A stretch of DNA of 64,000 nucleotides. Source: Ancylobacter mangrovi. GTDB taxonomy: Bacteria > Pseudomonadota > Alphaproteobacteria > Rhizobiales > Xanthobacteraceae. The translations under genes were made by a program, and so were the position numbers. Shown here piece by piece: positions 44,373 through 54,052 of the stretch. The stretch is from contig NZ_JANTHZ010000001.1 in assembly GCF_024752355.1 (NCBI RefSeq), positions 372,001 to 436,000 of the forward strand, read 5' to 3'. The notes under the pieces are model-generated. The model saw only the letters and a program-made list of their open reading frames with translations, was not told the DNA's origin and made no database searches. Each line of letters opens with the position of its first letter. Position 1 is the stretch's first letter.

Positions 44373-45170
44373 ATGGGCACGTTCAGGAACGCCTGCACGG
44401 CGCTTGTCGCCGGACTGACGGTGACGGCCGGCACGGCGGCGCAGGCGGGCGGGGTTGCGGGCGGCGTGGCAGGCGGTTTGGCGGCATCGGCCCGGCCGGC
44501 GCCGGACTGGTCCGGCTTCTATGCCGGCGCGCAGGCCGGCCAGGCGTTCAGCATCATCGAGAAGAACGCCTTCGTCGACGCCTTCGAGGCGCCGCTCGAC
44601 AGCTATGGCTGCACCGGCAGCCTGTGCGACGGCAAGCGTGACGCCGCGATCGGCGGGCTCACCGTCGGCTACAACTGGCACTATGCCGACGGTTCACTGA
44701 TCGGCGTCGAGGCGGACGTCGCCTATAGCGGTCTCGACGGCGCGTTCGACTTCGACGGCACCACTGCCCTCAGCCCGGTGCAGCGGCTCATCTCCTCGGG
44801 CCATGTGCGCCTGCACACGCCGTTCATCGGCACGGCGCGGCTGCGTCTCGGCTACGCCGTCGGCCCGCTCCTGCCCTTCGTCACGGCCGGGCTCGCGGTG
44901 ACCTACTCCACCGCCGAGGTGAGCGGCGACGCGACGCTGGAGGCCCAGCTCGCGTCCGGCGCCTGGGTGCCGGTGGGCGGCCAGCCGGCGAGCCACCGCG
45001 AGAGCGCCTTCACCGCCGGATGGACCGCCGGCGGCGGGGTCGAATACGCGCTGTCGGACGAGTGGAGCGCGAAGGTCGACTATCTCTATGTCGACCTCAT
45101 CACCTCGGATCTCGGCGAGGAGCCGCCCCAGCTCCACCTCTGGCGGGCCGGGCTGAACTACCGCTTCTGA
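44373..45170 (+). CDS. outer membrane beta-barrel protein (third Omp25/31-type)
   Basis: The 265-residue protein has a signal peptide (CTALVAGLTVTAGTAAQA), a Gly/Ala-rich linker, PDWSGFYAGAQAGQAFS, IGGLTVGYNWHYADGSLIGV, LPFVTAGLAVTYST, FTAGWTAGGGVEYALSDEW, YLYVDLITSDL and a terminal strand LNYRF ending in Phe. It is longer than the two barrels near 17-18 kb and has two Cys in a loop (GCTGSLC) that may form a disulfide. It lies just after the MaoC pair, but its function is probably unrelated. The ATG at 44373 follows AAGG. Confidence 0.87.
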   Translation: MGTFRNACTALVAGLTVTAGTAAQAGGVAGGVAGGLAASARPAPDWSGFYAGAQAGQAFSIIEKNAFVDAFEAPLDSYGCTGSLCDGKRDAAIGGLTVGYNWHYADGSLIGVEADVAYSGLDGAFDFDGTTALSPVQRLISSGHVRLHTPFIGTARLRLGYAVGPLLPFVTAGLAVTYSTAEVSGDATLEAQLASGAWVPVGGQPASHRESAFTAGWTAGGGVEYALSDEWSAKVDYLYVDLITSDLGEEPPQLHLWRAGLNYRF

Positions 45171-45257
45171 GCCCGGCCGCAGGCGTGGTCATCGCCCGAG
45201 AAGGCGCGGCGTGCCGCCCTTTCTCCGCGAGACGCGCCATAGAGCCGCCGGCATGAA

Positions 45258-45281
45258 AAAGGGCCCCGTGCGGGGCCCTTT
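45258..45281. terminator. bidirectional terminator between the outer membrane gene and petC
   Basis: AAAGGGCCCC (45258-45267) pairs with GGGGCCCTTT (45272-45281) around GTGC. On the minus strand a T-run of five follows directly, ending the petABC transcript 28 bases after the petC stop. On the plus strand TTTCG follows, ending the outer membrane gene. Confidence 0.85.
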
Positions 45282-45308
45282 CGATTCTCCGGTGCCGGCG
45301 AGCCGCGC

Positions 45309-46157
45309 TCAGTGCTCGACGTTGCGCCACACCTTCTTCTTGGTGAAATAGAGCAGCCCGCCGAAGATGATGAGGAAGATCATCACCTGGAAGCCGAGCC
45401 GCTTGCGCGCCTCGAGATGCGGCTCGGACAGCCACATCATGAAGCTGATCACGTCGCGCGAATACTGGTCGACCGTCTCCGGCGTGCCGTCCGAATAGGT
45501 CACCTGCCCGTCCGAGAGCGGCTTCGGCATCTTGATGGCGTGGCCGGGGAAGAACTCGTTGTAGTGCGCGCCTTCCGGCAGGGTGAAGCCTTCCGGCGGC
45601 TCGTCGTGATAGCCGTTCAGCAGGGCGTGGATGTAGTCCGGCCCCTGCTCCTGGTACTGGGTGACGATGTCGATCAGGAAGCCGGGAAAGCCGACCTCAT
45701 AGGTGCGCGCCTTGGCCAGCGTCGAGAAGTCCGGCGGGTAGGCGCCGCCATTCGAGGCGCGGGCGGCCTGCTCGTTCGGGAACGGCGAGGGCCAGTGGTC
45801 GGACAGGCGGCCCGGACGCTCGAACATGTCGCCGGCGTCGTTCGGCCCGTCCTCGATCTGGTACTGCTCGGCCACCGCCTTGGCCTGCGCCTCGGTGAAG
45901 CCGGGGCCGCCCTCCTGCGCGAGGTTGCGGAAGGCGAACAGATGTGCGGAGTGGCAGGAGGAGCAGACCTCCTTGAACACCTGGAAGCCGCGCTGGAGCT
46001 GGGCCCGGTCGAAATGGCCGAACGGGCCGGCGAAGCTCCACTCCTCGCGGGGTGGCTTGGGCGCGCCGTGCTCCTGGGCCACGGCCGGGCCGGCGAGCAT
46101 CAGCACGGCCGCGAGCGAGCCGAGGGCGATCGAGCGGAAGGACATGGTGTTGCTCAT
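45309..46157 (-). CDS. petC: cytochrome c1 of the bc1 complex
   Basis: Cytochrome c1 passes electrons from the Rieske protein to soluble or membrane cytochrome c in complex III. The 282-residue protein has a signal peptide (ALGSLAAVLMLAGPAVA), the heme-binding CSSCH (Cys65, Cys68, His69), AIKMPKPL with the Met ligand, and a C-terminal membrane anchor (VMIFLIIFGGLLYF) followed by KKKVWRNVEH. It is encoded as a separate gene, unlike the fused cytochrome b/c1 of Bradyrhizobium. It lies 10 bases after petB, last in petABC, and is followed by a strong terminator. Confidence 0.97.
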   Translation of the reverse strand: MSNTMSFRSIALGSLAAVLMLAGPAVAQEHGAPKPPREEWSFAGPFGHFDRAQLQRGFQVFKEVCSSCHSAHLFAFRNLAQEGGPGFTEAQAKAVAEQYQIEDGPNDAGDMFERPGRLSDHWPSPFPNEQAARASNGGAYPPDFSTLAKARTYEVGFPGFLIDIVTQYQEQGPDYIHALLNGYHDEPPEGFTLPEGAHYNEFFPGHAIKMPKPLSDGQVTYSDGTPETVDQYSRDVISFMMWLSEPHLEARKRLGFQVMIFLIIFGGLLYFTKKKVWRNVEH

Positions 46158-46167
46158 GATGTTCCGC

Positions 46168-47442
46168 TCAGCCCTTGGTCTGCGGCGCCTGGGCGCCGGT
46201 CGAGGCCGGTGCCGCGCCCTTGTTCTTGCCCAGCACCGCCTCGGTGATCGAGGCCGGCACCGCCTTCGGCTTCTCGAACAGGCCGAGCAGCGGCAGGATG
46301 ACGAGGAAGTGCACGAAGTACCACACGGTCAGGATGCGGCCGGCGATCACGTAGCCGCCTTCCGCCGGCTTCGAGCCGAGCCAGCCGAGCCCGATGCACA
46401 CCGCCAGCCAGATCCAGAAGAACTGCTTGAACAGCGGCCGGTAGGCGCCCGAGCGGACCTTCGAGGTGTCCAGCCACGGCACGAAGAACAGCACCGCGAT
46501 CGCGCCGAACATGGTGAGCACGCCGCCGAGCTTGTCCGGCACCGAGCGCAGCATGGCGTAGAACGGCAGGTAGTACCATTCGGGCACGATGTGCGCCGGC
46601 GTCACCAGCGGGTTGGCCGGGATGTAGTTGTCGGCGTGGCCGAGATAGTTCGGGATGTAGAACAGGAACCACGAGAAGAAGATGAGGAAGCACACCATGC
46701 CGAACGCGTCCTTGATGGTCGCGTAGGGCGTGAAGGGAACGGTGTCCTTCTCCGACTTCGGCTCGACGCCGGTCGGGTTGTTCTGACCGACCACATGCAG
46801 CGCCCACACGTGCAGGACGACGACGCCCGCGATCATGAAGGGCAGCAGGTAGTGCAGCGAGAAGAAGCGGTTCAGCGTCGCGTTGTCGACCGAGAAGCCG
46901 CCCCACAGCCACTGCACGATGGTCGGGCCGACCACCGGAATGGCCGAGAACAGGTTGGTGATGACGGTGGCGCCCCAGAAGCTCATCTGCCCCCAGGGGA
47001 GCACGTAGCCCATGAAGCCGGTCGCCATCATCAGCAGGTAGATGATGCAGCCGAGGATCCACAGCACCTCGCGCGGGTTCTTGTAGGACCCGTAATAGAG
47101 GCCGCGGAACATGTGGATGTAGACCGCGATGAAGAACATCGACGCGCCGTTGGCGTGCATGTAGCGCAGCAGCCAGCCATAGGAAACGTCGCGCATGATG
47201 TGCTCGACCGAGTCGAAGGCGAGCGTCGCATGCGGGGTGTAGTGCATCACCAGCACCACGCCCGTCAGGATCTGGCAGACCAGCATCAGCGACAGGATGC
47301 CGCCGAAGGTCCACCAGTAGTTCAGGTTGCGCGGGGTCGGGTAGGCGATGAAGGAGGAATGGATCAGCCCGACCAGGGGCAGCCGGCTTTCAAACCACTT
47401 CAGGGCCGGATTCTTCGGCTCGAACGTCGCGTGTCCGCTCAT
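46168..47442 (-). CDS. petB: cytochrome b of the bc1 complex
   Basis: Cytochrome b is the core quinol-oxidising and quinone-reducing subunit of complex III. The 424-residue inner membrane protein has eight or more helices, heme-ligand His pairs in the [20 protein letters not shown] and [24 protein letters not shown] segments, the [16 protein letters not shown] quinol site and the Qo-site sequence [10 protein letters not shown] Lys/Ala-rich C-terminal tail follows the last helix. It sits between petA (24 bases) and petC (10 bases), a tight three-gene operon. Confidence 0.98.
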   Translation of the reverse strand: MSGHATFEPKNPALKWFESRLPLVGLIHSSFIAYPTPRNLNYWWTFGGILSLMLVCQILTGVVLVMHYTPHATLAFDSVEHIMRDVSYGWLLRYMHANGASMFFIAVYIHMFRGLYYGSYKNPREVLWILGCIIYLLMMATGFMGYVLPWGQMSFWGATVITNLFSAIPVVGPTIVQWLWGGFSVDNATLNRFFSLHYLLPFMIAGVVVLHVWALHVVGQNNPTGVEPKSEKDTVPFTPYATIKDAFGMVCFLIFFSWFLFYIPNYLGHADNYIPANPLVTPAHIVPEWYYLPFYAMLRSVPDKLGGVLTMFGAIAVLFFVPWLDTSKVRSGAYRPLFKQFFWIWLAVCIGLGWLGSKPAEGGYVIAGRILTVWYFVHFLVILPLLGLFEKPKAVPASITEAVLGKNKGAAPASTGAQAPQTKG

Positions 47443-47466
47443 CTGTCTGTTTCCCGGGTCGTCGGC

Positions 47467-48033
47467 TCAGCCGATGGAAATCTTCGTGTCGGACACGAAC
47501 TGATAGGGCGGGACGGCCAGGTTCTCCGGCGCCGGGCCGCGACGCACGCGACCGGCCGAATCGTATTCCGAGCCGTGGCAGGGGCAGAACCAGCCGTCGA
47601 ACTCGCCGGCATGACCGATGGGGACGCAGCCCAGATGCGTGCAGATGCCGACCACGACCAGCCACTTCTCGCGGCCGTCGCCCTCGGCGGCGCGGTTGGC
47701 GTCGGTCGCCGGCGCGTCGGCGGCGAGGTTGGCGTTGCGCGCGACCGGGTCGATCAGCGACGCCACCGGCACGTCCTTGGCCTTGGTGACGTCCTCGGCG
47801 GTGCGGTTCCACACGAAGACCGGCTTGCCGCGCCACTTGACGGTGACGATCTGGCCTTCCTCGATCAGCGACAGGTCGACCTCGGTCGACGACAGCGCCA
47901 GCACCGACGCATCGGGCTGCAACTGCGAAACGAACGGCCATACCAGAGCAGCGGCGCCGACCGCGCCCATGGCGCCGGTCGCAATATAGAGGAAGTCGCG
48001 GCGCGTGGTTTCCGCCGTGCCGGTTGTTGCCAC
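47467..48033 (-). CDS. petA: Rieske iron-sulfur subunit of the bc1 complex
   Basis: The Rieske protein carries a [2Fe-2S] cluster and moves electrons from quinol to cytochrome c1. The 188-residue product has [16 protein letters not shown], a Tat-type signal anchor, and the cluster motifs CTHLGC (Cys131, His133, Cys136) and CPCHGS (Cys150, Cys152, His153). GTG at 48033 is preceded by AAAGGA at a good distance and gives the common length; the frame stays open upstream but has no signs of coding. A GC hairpin lies in the leader. The expected regulators petP-petR are 19 kb away. Confidence 0.96.
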   Translation of the reverse strand: MATTGTAETTRRDFLYIATGAMGAVGAAALVWPFVSQLQPDASVLALSSTEVDLSLIEEGQIVTVKWRGKPVFVWNRTAEDVTKAKDVPVASLIDPVARNANLAADAPATDANRAAEGDGREKWLVVVGICTHLGCVPIGHAGEFDGWFCPCHGSEYDSAGRVRRGPAPENLAVPPYQFVSDTKISIG

Positions 48034-48357
48034 GATGGTTTCCTTTCCCCTCAAGCCCTTGACCTTTAGATCCGGCTCTCCCCGCCGGGCCTCCCGTGCC
48101 CGAACCCGGCGGCACCTAGGCCCATGATCTATGGTCAACCTACCTTCGAGTGCCTCTAATTGCATCCGAGCCGCCCCTTGTCCAGATGAACACAGTGCGG
48201 CAGTCCGTCCTGCCCCCCGCCCCGTCCGTGCGCCCCTACCGCCGCTCGCGCTGCCGGCTATCCTTTGCCTTCAAGGGGCTGCGGGGCAAAGCCAGCCGGG
48301 GCGCGGCTCCGCAGGGCCCCGCCGCCACCTCTAGGTAATCTCCGAGTATAGGCCGCC
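48034..48357. other. divergent intergenic region between petA and trmL
   Basis: The 324-base region must hold the promoters of petABC and trmL. Next to petA there is a perfect hairpin, CCGCCGGG (48082-48089) with CCCGGCGG (48105-48112), in what would be the petA leader. Further on, TTGACC on the minus strand near 48137 could be a -35 element, without a convincing -10. The part nearer trmL is GC-rich and featureless. No gene is supported. Confidence 0.5.
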
Positions 48358-48822
48358 ATGACTCTCGCCCTCGCCCTGTTCCAGCCCGATATCGCGCCGA
48401 ATGCGGGCACGCTGGCGCGCACCGCCGCCTGCCTCGGGCTGTCGCTGCACATCATCGAGCCGGCGGGATTCCCGGTCGGCGACGCGGGTTTCCGGCGGGC
48501 GGGCATGGACTATCTCGACCGCGCCGCGATCCTCCGCCATGCGAGCTTCGCCGCCTTCGAGGACTGGCGCCGCGCGGAAGGCCGGCGGCTGGTGCTCGCC
48601 ACCACGCGCGGCGCCCTGCCCTATGCCGGCTTCGCCTTCTCGCCGTCGGACGTGCTGCTGCTCGGGCGCGAGAGCGTGGGCGTGCCGCAGGAGGTTCACG
48701 CGGCGGCCGAGGCGCGAATCATCATCCCGCTGGTGGCGGGCGCGCGTTCGCTCAACGTAGCGGTGGCGGGAGCGATGATCCTCGGCGAGGCGCTGCGCCA
48801 GACCGACGGCTTCCCGTGCTGA
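48358..48822 (+). CDS. trmL: tRNA (cytidine(34)-2'-O)-methyltransferase
   Basis: TrmL, a SPOUT-class methyltransferase, methylates the wobble C or cmnm5U of leucine tRNAs. The 154-residue protein has the family start LALFQPDIAPNAGTLARTAA, LHIIEPAGF, RRAGMDYLDRA, LLGRESVGVPQEVHA and the knotted end IIIPLVAGARSLNVAVAGAM. The Asn in the usual PQNTGT position is shifted to PNAGT, with no effect expected. The ATG at 48358 begins right after a GC-rich leader. It converges with hemF at 21 bases. Confidence 0.94.
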   Translation: MTLALALFQPDIAPNAGTLARTAACLGLSLHIIEPAGFPVGDAGFRRAGMDYLDRAAILRHASFAAFEDWRRAEGRRLVLATTRGALPYAGFAFSPSDVLLLGRESVGVPQEVHAAAEARIIIPLVAGARSLNVAVAGAMILGEALRQTDGFPC

Positions 48823-48843
48823 CCTCTCCGCCGATCTTCGCCC

Positions 48844-49827
48844 TCACGGCCACTTCACCACCGGCGGCATGGAGGAGAGGATCGAATCGACATTGCCGCC
48901 GGTCTTCAGCCCGAACACGGTGCCGCGGTCGTAGAGCAGGTTGAACTCGACATAGCGCCCGCGGCGCACGAGCTGCTCCTCGCGCTCGGCCTCGCTCCAG
49001 GGCCGGGCGAAGTTGGCGCGCACCAGCGCGGGGTAGATATCGAGGAAGGCGAGCCCGACGGCGCGGGTGAAATGGAAGTCGGCCGCCCAGTCGCCCGAAT
49101 CCAGCCAGTCGTAGAAGATGCCGCCGATGCCGCGCGGCTCGCCCCGGTGCGGCAGGAAGAAATACTCGTCGCACCACGCCTTGTAGCGCCCGTAATCGAC
49201 GTTCGGCCGGCCCTCGCAGGCCCCGCGCAGGGCAGCGTGGAAGGCGATCGCGTCCGGGTCCTCCTGCGTACGGCGGGCACCGAGCACCGGGGTCAGGTCC
49301 GCCCCGCCGCCGAACCACGCCTTCGAGGTGACGACGAAGCGCGTGTTCATGTGCACCGCCGGCACATGCGGGTTCGTCATGTGAGCGATCAGCGAGATGC
49401 CGGTGGCGTGGAACCGCGGGTTCTCCTCGGCGCCGGGGATCTGCTGGCGGAACTCGGGGGCGAACTCGCCATGCACGGTCGAGCAATGCACCCCCACCTT
49501 CTCGAACAGCCGCCCGTGCATCAGCGCCATCACCCCGCCCCCGCCGGGGGTGCCGGTGTGGTCGGCGCGGTTCCAGGGCGTGCGCTCGAAGCGGCCGGGC
49601 GCGCCGGGATAGAGCTCGTCCGGCGCCTCGTCCTCGAGCTTCTCGAACGCCGCGCAGATGCGGTTGCGCAGATCCTCGAACCAGGCTTGCGCCTCCTCCT
49701 TGCGCGGGCCGATGGTCGCCGGATCGATCGGCGTGCCGGGCGCGTTGCGGTCGGCGGCGACGGAGGTCGCGGCGGACATCTCGGCGGGTGTATCGGCAGG
49801 TGTTTCGGCGGGTGTTTCGGCGGACAT
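48844..49827 (-). CDS. hemF: oxygen-dependent coproporphyrinogen III oxidase
   Basis: HemF oxidatively decarboxylates coproporphyrinogen III to protoporphyrinogen IX with O2 in heme synthesis. The 327-residue protein has [69 protein letters not shown] and the near-terminal [16 protein letters not shown]. The first 30 residues are a low-complexity Thr/Pro/Ala/Glu run encoded by a 12-base tandem repeat, beyond the conserved core; a start within this run is also possible. Heme made here would serve cytochromes b and c1, encoded next door. Confidence 0.95.
   Translation of the reverse strand: MSAETPAETPADTPAEMSAATSVAADRNAPGTPIDPATIGPRKEEAQAWFEDLRNRICAAFEKLEDEAPDELYPGAPGRFERTPWNRADHTGTPGGGGVMALMHGRLFEKVGVHCSTVHGEFAPEFRQQIPGAEENPRFHATGISLIAHMTNPHVPAVHMNTRFVVTSKAWFGGGADLTPVLGARRTQEDPDAIAFHAALRGACEGRPNVDYGRYKAWCDEYFFLPHRGEPRGIGGIFYDWLDSGDWAADFHFTRAVGLAFLDIYPALVRANFARPWSEAEREEQLVRRGRYVEFNLLYDRGTVFGLKTGGNVDSILSSMPPVVKWP
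49782..49817 (-). repeat. 12-base tandem repeat at the 5' end of hemF
   Basis: Three copies of CGGCGGGTGTTT-type units (49782-49793, 49794-49805, 49806-49817) and a partial fourth encode Thr-Pro-Ala-Glu/Asp repeats at the HemF N-terminus. Being a multiple of three, copy number changes would alter length without shifting the frame. Confidence 0.75.
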
Positions 49828-49991
49828 GGCGTCTTCTCCCTGAGCGGCCGCTTCTAGCCGCTTCGCCGGCCGGGTGGAAAGCCGGACAACGCCGGGTGGG
49901 TGGCGCGGGTGCCGCGACTCGGCGATGTTCCTGTTTGGTTCACACGCCTCCCGACATACTGGTGCCGCATCGCTGCGGCAGAAAGCCCGCC

Positions 49992-51854
49992 ATGTTCATG
50001 CGCGTCCTCACCTGGTTCGAGAACCTCGTCGACCCGTTCCGCCCCGCGCCCATCGTGCGCCCGCCGGAGGGGCTGATCGCCTTCTACTGGCACTTCGTGC
50101 GCCAGAGCGGCTGGATCTTCGTCGCCGCGCTCGGCGCCGCCTTCCTGGTGGCGATCGTCGAGGTGTCGCTGTTCCGCTACATCGGCCAGATCGTCGACCT
50201 TTTGCAGTCCTCGACCCCGGCGACGCTGTTCGCCGATCACGGCGGGCTGATGGCCTGGATGGCGTTCGTGGTGGTGATCGCCCGCCCGGCCTGCAACGCG
50301 CTGCACGACCTGCTGGTGCGCCAGTCGGTGACCGCGAACGTCGGCAGCCTGGTGCGCTGGCAGTCCTATCGCTGGGTTGTGCGCCAGAGCCTTTCCTATT
50401 TCCAGAGCGACTTCGCCGGCCGCATCGCCCAGCGCGTGCTGCAGTCCGGCCCGGCGCTGCGCGGCTCGGTGGTCGAGGTCATCGACGCGCTCTGGTACGT
50501 CGCGGTCTATGCGGTGAGCGCGGTGGTGCTGTTCGCCGAGGCGGACATGCGACTCGCCGTGCCGATCGTCGTCTGGATCGCGCTCTACGTGCTCGCGCTC
50601 TCGAAGTTCGTGCCGCGCGTGCGCCAGCTCTCCAAGACCACCTCGGAGGCCAACTCGCTGCTCTCCGGCCGCATCGTCGACAGCTACACCAACATGATGA
50701 CGGTGAAGCTGTTCGCCCATGGCGACCGTGAGGACAGCTATGTGCGCGAGGCGCTGGAACGGCACAACGCCGCCTTCAAGGACCAGCAGCGCCAGATCAC
50801 CCGCATGGCGCTGTCCATCAGCGTGCTCAACAGCGTGATGCTGGGCTCGATCGGCGGGCTCGGCGTGTGGCTGTGGTCGATCGACGCCATCAATCTCGGC
50901 GCCATCGCGCTCTCCACCGGCCTCGCCATCCGCATCACCAACATGTCCGGCTGGATCATGTGGGTGGTCACCGGCGTGTTCGAGAATGTAGGCACGGTGC
51001 AGGAGGCAATCCTCACCATCGCCCGCCCGCATACGGTGATCGACCGTGCCGACGCGCCGGCGCTCGCCGTGCGCGCAGGCGAGATCCGCTTCGACGACGT
51101 GACCTTCCATTATGGCAAGGGCGCAGGCGTGATCGACCATCTCGACCTCGTCATCGCGCCGGGCGAGCGGGTCGGGCTGGTCGGCCCGTCGGGGGCGGGC
51201 AAGTCGACGCTGATGAACCTTCTGCTGCGCTTCTACGACGTGGAGGGCGGGCGCATCCTCGTCGACGGGCAGGACGTGAAGGAGATCTCGCAGGAATCGC
51301 TGCGGGCGCGGATCGGCGTCGTCACGCAGGACACCTCGCTGATGCACCGCTCGGTGCGCGACAACGTCCGCTACGGGCGTCCCGAGGCCGGCGAGGAGGC
51401 GATCATGGAGGCGGCGCGCCGCGCCCATGCGGCCGAGTTCATCGACACGCTGGCCGACCCGCAGGGCCGCACCGGGCTCGACGCCCATGTCGGCGAGCGC
51501 GGGGTGAAGCTCTCCGGCGGGCAGCGCCAGCGTATCGCCATCGCCCGCGTGCTGCTGAAGGACGCGCCGATCCTGGTGCTGGACGAGGCCACCTCGGCAC
51601 TCGATTCGGAGGTGGAGGCCGCGATCCAGACCAATCTCGACGCGCTGATGGCCGGCAAGACGGTGATCGCGATCGCCCACCGGCTCTCCACCATCGCCCG
51701 CATGGACCGGCTGGTGGTGATGGATCACGGCCGCATCGTCGAGGTCGGCACCCATGCCGAGCTGGTGGCGCAGGGCGGGCTCTATGCCCGGCTGTGGCAG
51801 CGCCAGTCGGGCGGCTTCATCGACGCCGAGGAAGTCAGCGCGGCGGCGGAATAG
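49992..51854 (+). CDS. ABC exporter, fused permease and ATPase
   Basis: The 620-residue half-transporter has an N-terminal membrane domain with about six helices (from [20 protein letters not shown]) and a C-terminal ATPase domain: Walker [10 protein letters not shown] near residue 400, Q loop [11 protein letters not shown], signature LSGGQRQR near 507, Walker [13 protein letters not shown] near 525 and H-loop [11 protein letters not shown]. It would act as a homodimer like MsbA or heavy-metal/peptide exporters. The substrate is unknown. The ATG at 49992 is chosen because the membrane domain starts there; the open frame extends 200 bases upstream without signals. Confidence 0.93.
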   Translation: MFMRVLTWFENLVDPFRPAPIVRPPEGLIAFYWHFVRQSGWIFVAALGAAFLVAIVEVSLFRYIGQIVDLLQSSTPATLFADHGGLMAWMAFVVVIARPACNALHDLLVRQSVTANVGSLVRWQSYRWVVRQSLSYFQSDFAGRIAQRVLQSGPALRGSVVEVIDALWYVAVYAVSAVVLFAEADMRLAVPIVVWIALYVLALSKFVPRVRQLSKTTSEANSLLSGRIVDSYTNMMTVKLFAHGDREDSYVREALERHNAAFKDQQRQITRMALSISVLNSVMLGSIGGLGVWLWSIDAINLGAIALSTGLAIRITNMSGWIMWVVTGVFENVGTVQEAILTIARPHTVIDRADAPALAVRAGEIRFDDVTFHYGKGAGVIDHLDLVIAPGERVGLVGPSGAGKSTLMNLLLRFYDVEGGRILVDGQDVKEISQESLRARIGVVTQDTSLMHRSVRDNVRYGRPEAGEEAIMEAARRAHAAEFIDTLADPQGRTGLDAHVGERGVKLSGGQRQRIAIARVLLKDAPILVLDEATSALDSEVEAAIQTNLDALMAGKTVIAIAHRLSTIARMDRLVVMDHGRIVEVGTHAELVAQGGLYARLWQRQSGGFIDAEEVSAAAE

Positions 51855-51855
51855 C

Positions 51856-53097
51856 TTAGCGCGGCGGCGGCACGAGGCTCGGCGCGGCCTCCACCGCCTT
51901 CGCGAGCACGTCGTCGAGCGCCGCCCGCTCGAGCGGAAAGCCGGCCTCGATCCAGATCTCCTCGGCCCGCGCCAGCGCGGCGCCGAGGGCGGGACCGGGC
52001 CTGAGCCCGCGGGCGATCAGGTCCGCCGCCTTGAGCGGAAAGCGCGGTGCCTGCCAGTCGGCGGCAAGCGTGACCAGTTCGCGCCAGCCCTCCTCGTCGA
52101 GCGGCGCGCCCGAGCGCGCGAAGCCGATGAGCGCCCGGTCGAGATAGGCCTGCCGCCCCAGCCGGTAGATGAATGCCTTCTGCCCCTTCTCGCACATGGC
52201 CGGCGCCGGCGTCGGACCGGCCAGCGCCTCCAGCCGCGCGGTCTCGGCATTGGAGAGGCGCAGAGCCTCGCGCAGGCTGGCGACGTCCTCCTCGCCGCGC
52301 ACGGCGAGCGCGCCGAGCCGGCGCACCGCGTCGGGCCCGAAGCCGGTCGCCGCCTCGATGAGGACGAGGCGGGAAAAGGCGGGCACGTCCCCCGCCCGCC
52401 CCAGCACCGCCGACAGCAGACCCGCCTGCTCCATCTCCGCCAGCGTCTGCGCGGCGCGCGCGGCGACCAGCAGCTTCATCGTCTCCGCCCGCACCCGCTC
52501 GCGCGAGAGAAGGGCGAGGCCGGCGCGATTTCGGATCGCCGCCGCCAGCGCCGCCGCGTCGAGCGGGCCGCGCCCAAAGGCGGCGTGGAAGCGGAACAGG
52601 CGCAGGATGCGCAGATAGTCCTCGCGGATGCGCGTGTCCGCGTCGCCGATGAAGCGCACCCGGCCCTCCACCGCGTCCGCTTCCCCGCCGACCAGGTCGA
52701 CGAGCTCGCCGGCGCGCGTGAGGTAAAGCGCGTTCATGGTGAAGTCGCGCCGGGCCGCGTCATGCGCCCAGTTCCGGCCGAACACGACCCGCGCTCGGCG
52801 GCCGTCGGTCTCGACGTCCTCGCGCAGCGTCGTCACCTCATAGGGCTCGCCCTCGGCGATTACCGTCACCGTGCCGTGCTCGATGCCGGTCGGCACCGGC
52901 TTCAGCCCGGCCGCCCGCGCGCGGCGCGTCACCTCCTCCGGCAGGGCGGTGGTGGCGATGTCGATGTCCGAGCGCACGCCGCGCCCGATCAACCAGTCGC
53001 GCACCGCACCTCCGACGATGCGGGCCTCCTCGCCCTCGCCGTCGAGCACGGCGAGCACGCGCGCCAGGCCCGGCCGGTGGGCGAAGAGCGGGTTCAT
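51856..53097 (-). CDS. cca: CCA tRNA nucleotidyltransferase
   Basis: This enzyme adds or repairs the 3' CCA end of tRNAs (or is a related poly(A) polymerase-type enzyme). The 413-residue protein has the class II nucleotidyltransferase motifs: IVGGAVRDWLIGRG, SDIDIATTALPEEV with the metal-binding Asp pair, GTVTVIAEGEPYEVTTLRED, RRDFTMNALY and RIREDYLRILRLFRFHA. The C-terminal helical part is Ala/Leu-rich. Its ATG overlaps the stop of the DUF6111 gene (ATGA), and it is the last gene of a four-gene overlapping operon on the minus strand. Confidence 0.94.
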   Translation of the reverse strand: MNPLFAHRPGLARVLAVLDGEGEEARIVGGAVRDWLIGRGVRSDIDIATTALPEEVTRRARAAGLKPVPTGIEHGTVTVIAEGEPYEVTTLREDVETDGRRARVVFGRNWAHDAARRDFTMNALYLTRAGELVDLVGGEADAVEGRVRFIGDADTRIREDYLRILRLFRFHAAFGRGPLDAAALAAAIRNRAGLALLSRERVRAETMKLLVAARAAQTLAEMEQAGLLSAVLGRAGDVPAFSRLVLIEAATGFGPDAVRRLGALAVRGEEDVASLREALRLSNAETARLEALAGPTPAPAMCEKGQKAFIYRLGRQAYLDRALIGFARSGAPLDEEGWRELVTLAADWQAPRFPLKAADLIARGLRPGPALGAALARAEEIWIEAGFPLERAALDDVLAKAVEAAPSLVPPPR

Positions 53098-53357
53098 TCG
53101 ATATGGCCGGGGGTCAGCACGCCGTCCTTCCAGGTCGGCGGCACATAGGCGCCCTTGGTGGGGCCGCGCCCCTGCGCCTCGAACAGGAACAGGCTGGCCG
53201 CGACAAGCACCACCGCGACCGCGGTGCAGGCGACCAGCGCCGTGCTCGACCAGCCCTCGAGCATGCTGTCCACGCGTCGCCCGAAGCGCAGATACAGGGC
53301 GAAGGCGGCGAAAGGCAGCAGGAACAGCAGGATATTGATGATCGCGACACGCAGCAT
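53094..53357 (-). CDS. DUF6111-type small membrane protein
   Basis: The 87-residue protein has two hydrophobic segments (IINILLFLLPFAAFALYL and TALVACTAVAVVLVAASLFL) joined by a short basic loop, and a polar tail with GAYVPPTWKDGVLTPGHIE. Small proteins of this type lie between the Nudix and cca genes in many Hyphomicrobiales and are annotated as DUF6111; the function is unknown. It overlaps both neighbours, one base with the Nudix stop and four bases with the cca start, so it must be translated with them. Confidence 0.85.
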   Translation of the reverse strand: MLRVAIINILLFLLPFAAFALYLRFGRRVDSMLEGWSSTALVACTAVAVVLVAASLFLFEAQGRGPTKGAYVPPTWKDGVLTPGHIE

Positions 53358-54052
53358 CAGCCATAGACCCGTTCATAGAGGCTGCGCAGGATACCTGCGG
53401 TAACGCCCCAGATGCGCCGACGGTCATACGTCATCGCGTGGAAGGTACGCAAAAGCCCCTGCGATTCGCGGGTCTCGCGCTGGTGATTGTCCGGGCTCAT
53501 GAGGAAGTCGAGCGGCACCTCGAACGCCTCGTCCACCTCGTCGGGATTGAGCGTCAGCCCGAAATCGGGCCGCACTACCCCCACCACCGGCACGATGCGG
53601 AAGCCCGTGCGGGTGAGGTAGGGGTCGAGATAGCCGAGCGGGGTCACCCGGTCGCGGGCGAGCCCGACCTCCTCCTCGGCCTCGCGCAGCGCCGCGTCGA
53701 GCGGGCCGGCGTCCTGCGGGTCGATGCGCCCGCCGGGAAAGGCGATCTGGCCGGGATGATTGTTGAGATGCGCCGAGCGCAAGGTCAGCAGGATGCTCGG
53801 CTGCCGGCGGGCGACGACGGGAATCAGCACCGCCGCCGCCCGCATCGGAATGGTGTCCAGCAGCGCGCGGAAATGCGGGGTGAGCTCATGGTCGCCGCGG
53901 GCGGGGTCGCCGTCGAGGTCCGGCTCGGGCAGCAGGCGGGTGCGGGCACGGGCGAGGAAGTCGGCGAGCGGCAGCGGCGCGTCGGGCGTGGCGGCAACAA
54001 TGTCGTCCGGGGGCTCCGGCATGCCGGCGCCCAGCCGTGTTCCTTCGCTCAT
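53357..54052 (-). CDS. CoA pyrophosphatase (Nudix family)
   Basis: The 231-residue protein resembles Nudix hydrolases that cleave CoA or acyl-CoA to phosphopantetheine and 3',5'-ADP. The UPF0035/CoA signature LRSAHLNNHPGQIAFPGG stands at residues 91-108 and leads into the Nudix box, GRIDPQDAG then ALREAEEEVGL, which has all the acidic residues expected. A flexible acidic N-terminus precedes it. It overlaps the DUF1285 gene upstream (ATGA) and the DUF6111 gene downstream, in a coupled operon that ends with cca. Confidence 0.9.
   Translation of the reverse strand: MSEGTRLGAGMPEPPDDIVAATPDAPLPLADFLARARTRLLPEPDLDGDPARGDHELTPHFRALLDTIPMRAAAVLIPVVARRQPSILLTLRSAHLNNHPGQIAFPGGRIDPQDAGPLDAALREAEEEVGLARDRVTPLGYLDPYLTRTGFRIVPVVGVVRPDFGLTLNPDEVDEAFEVPLDFLMSPDNHQRETRESQGLLRTFHAMTYDRRRIWGVTAGILRSLYERVYG

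Noticed and set aside
48082..48112. GC hairpin in the petA leader as a possible riboswitch or terminator
   Set aside because: It is a simple eight-base-pair stem with no T-run and no resemblance to a known riboswitch fold; noted only as part of the intergenic region.
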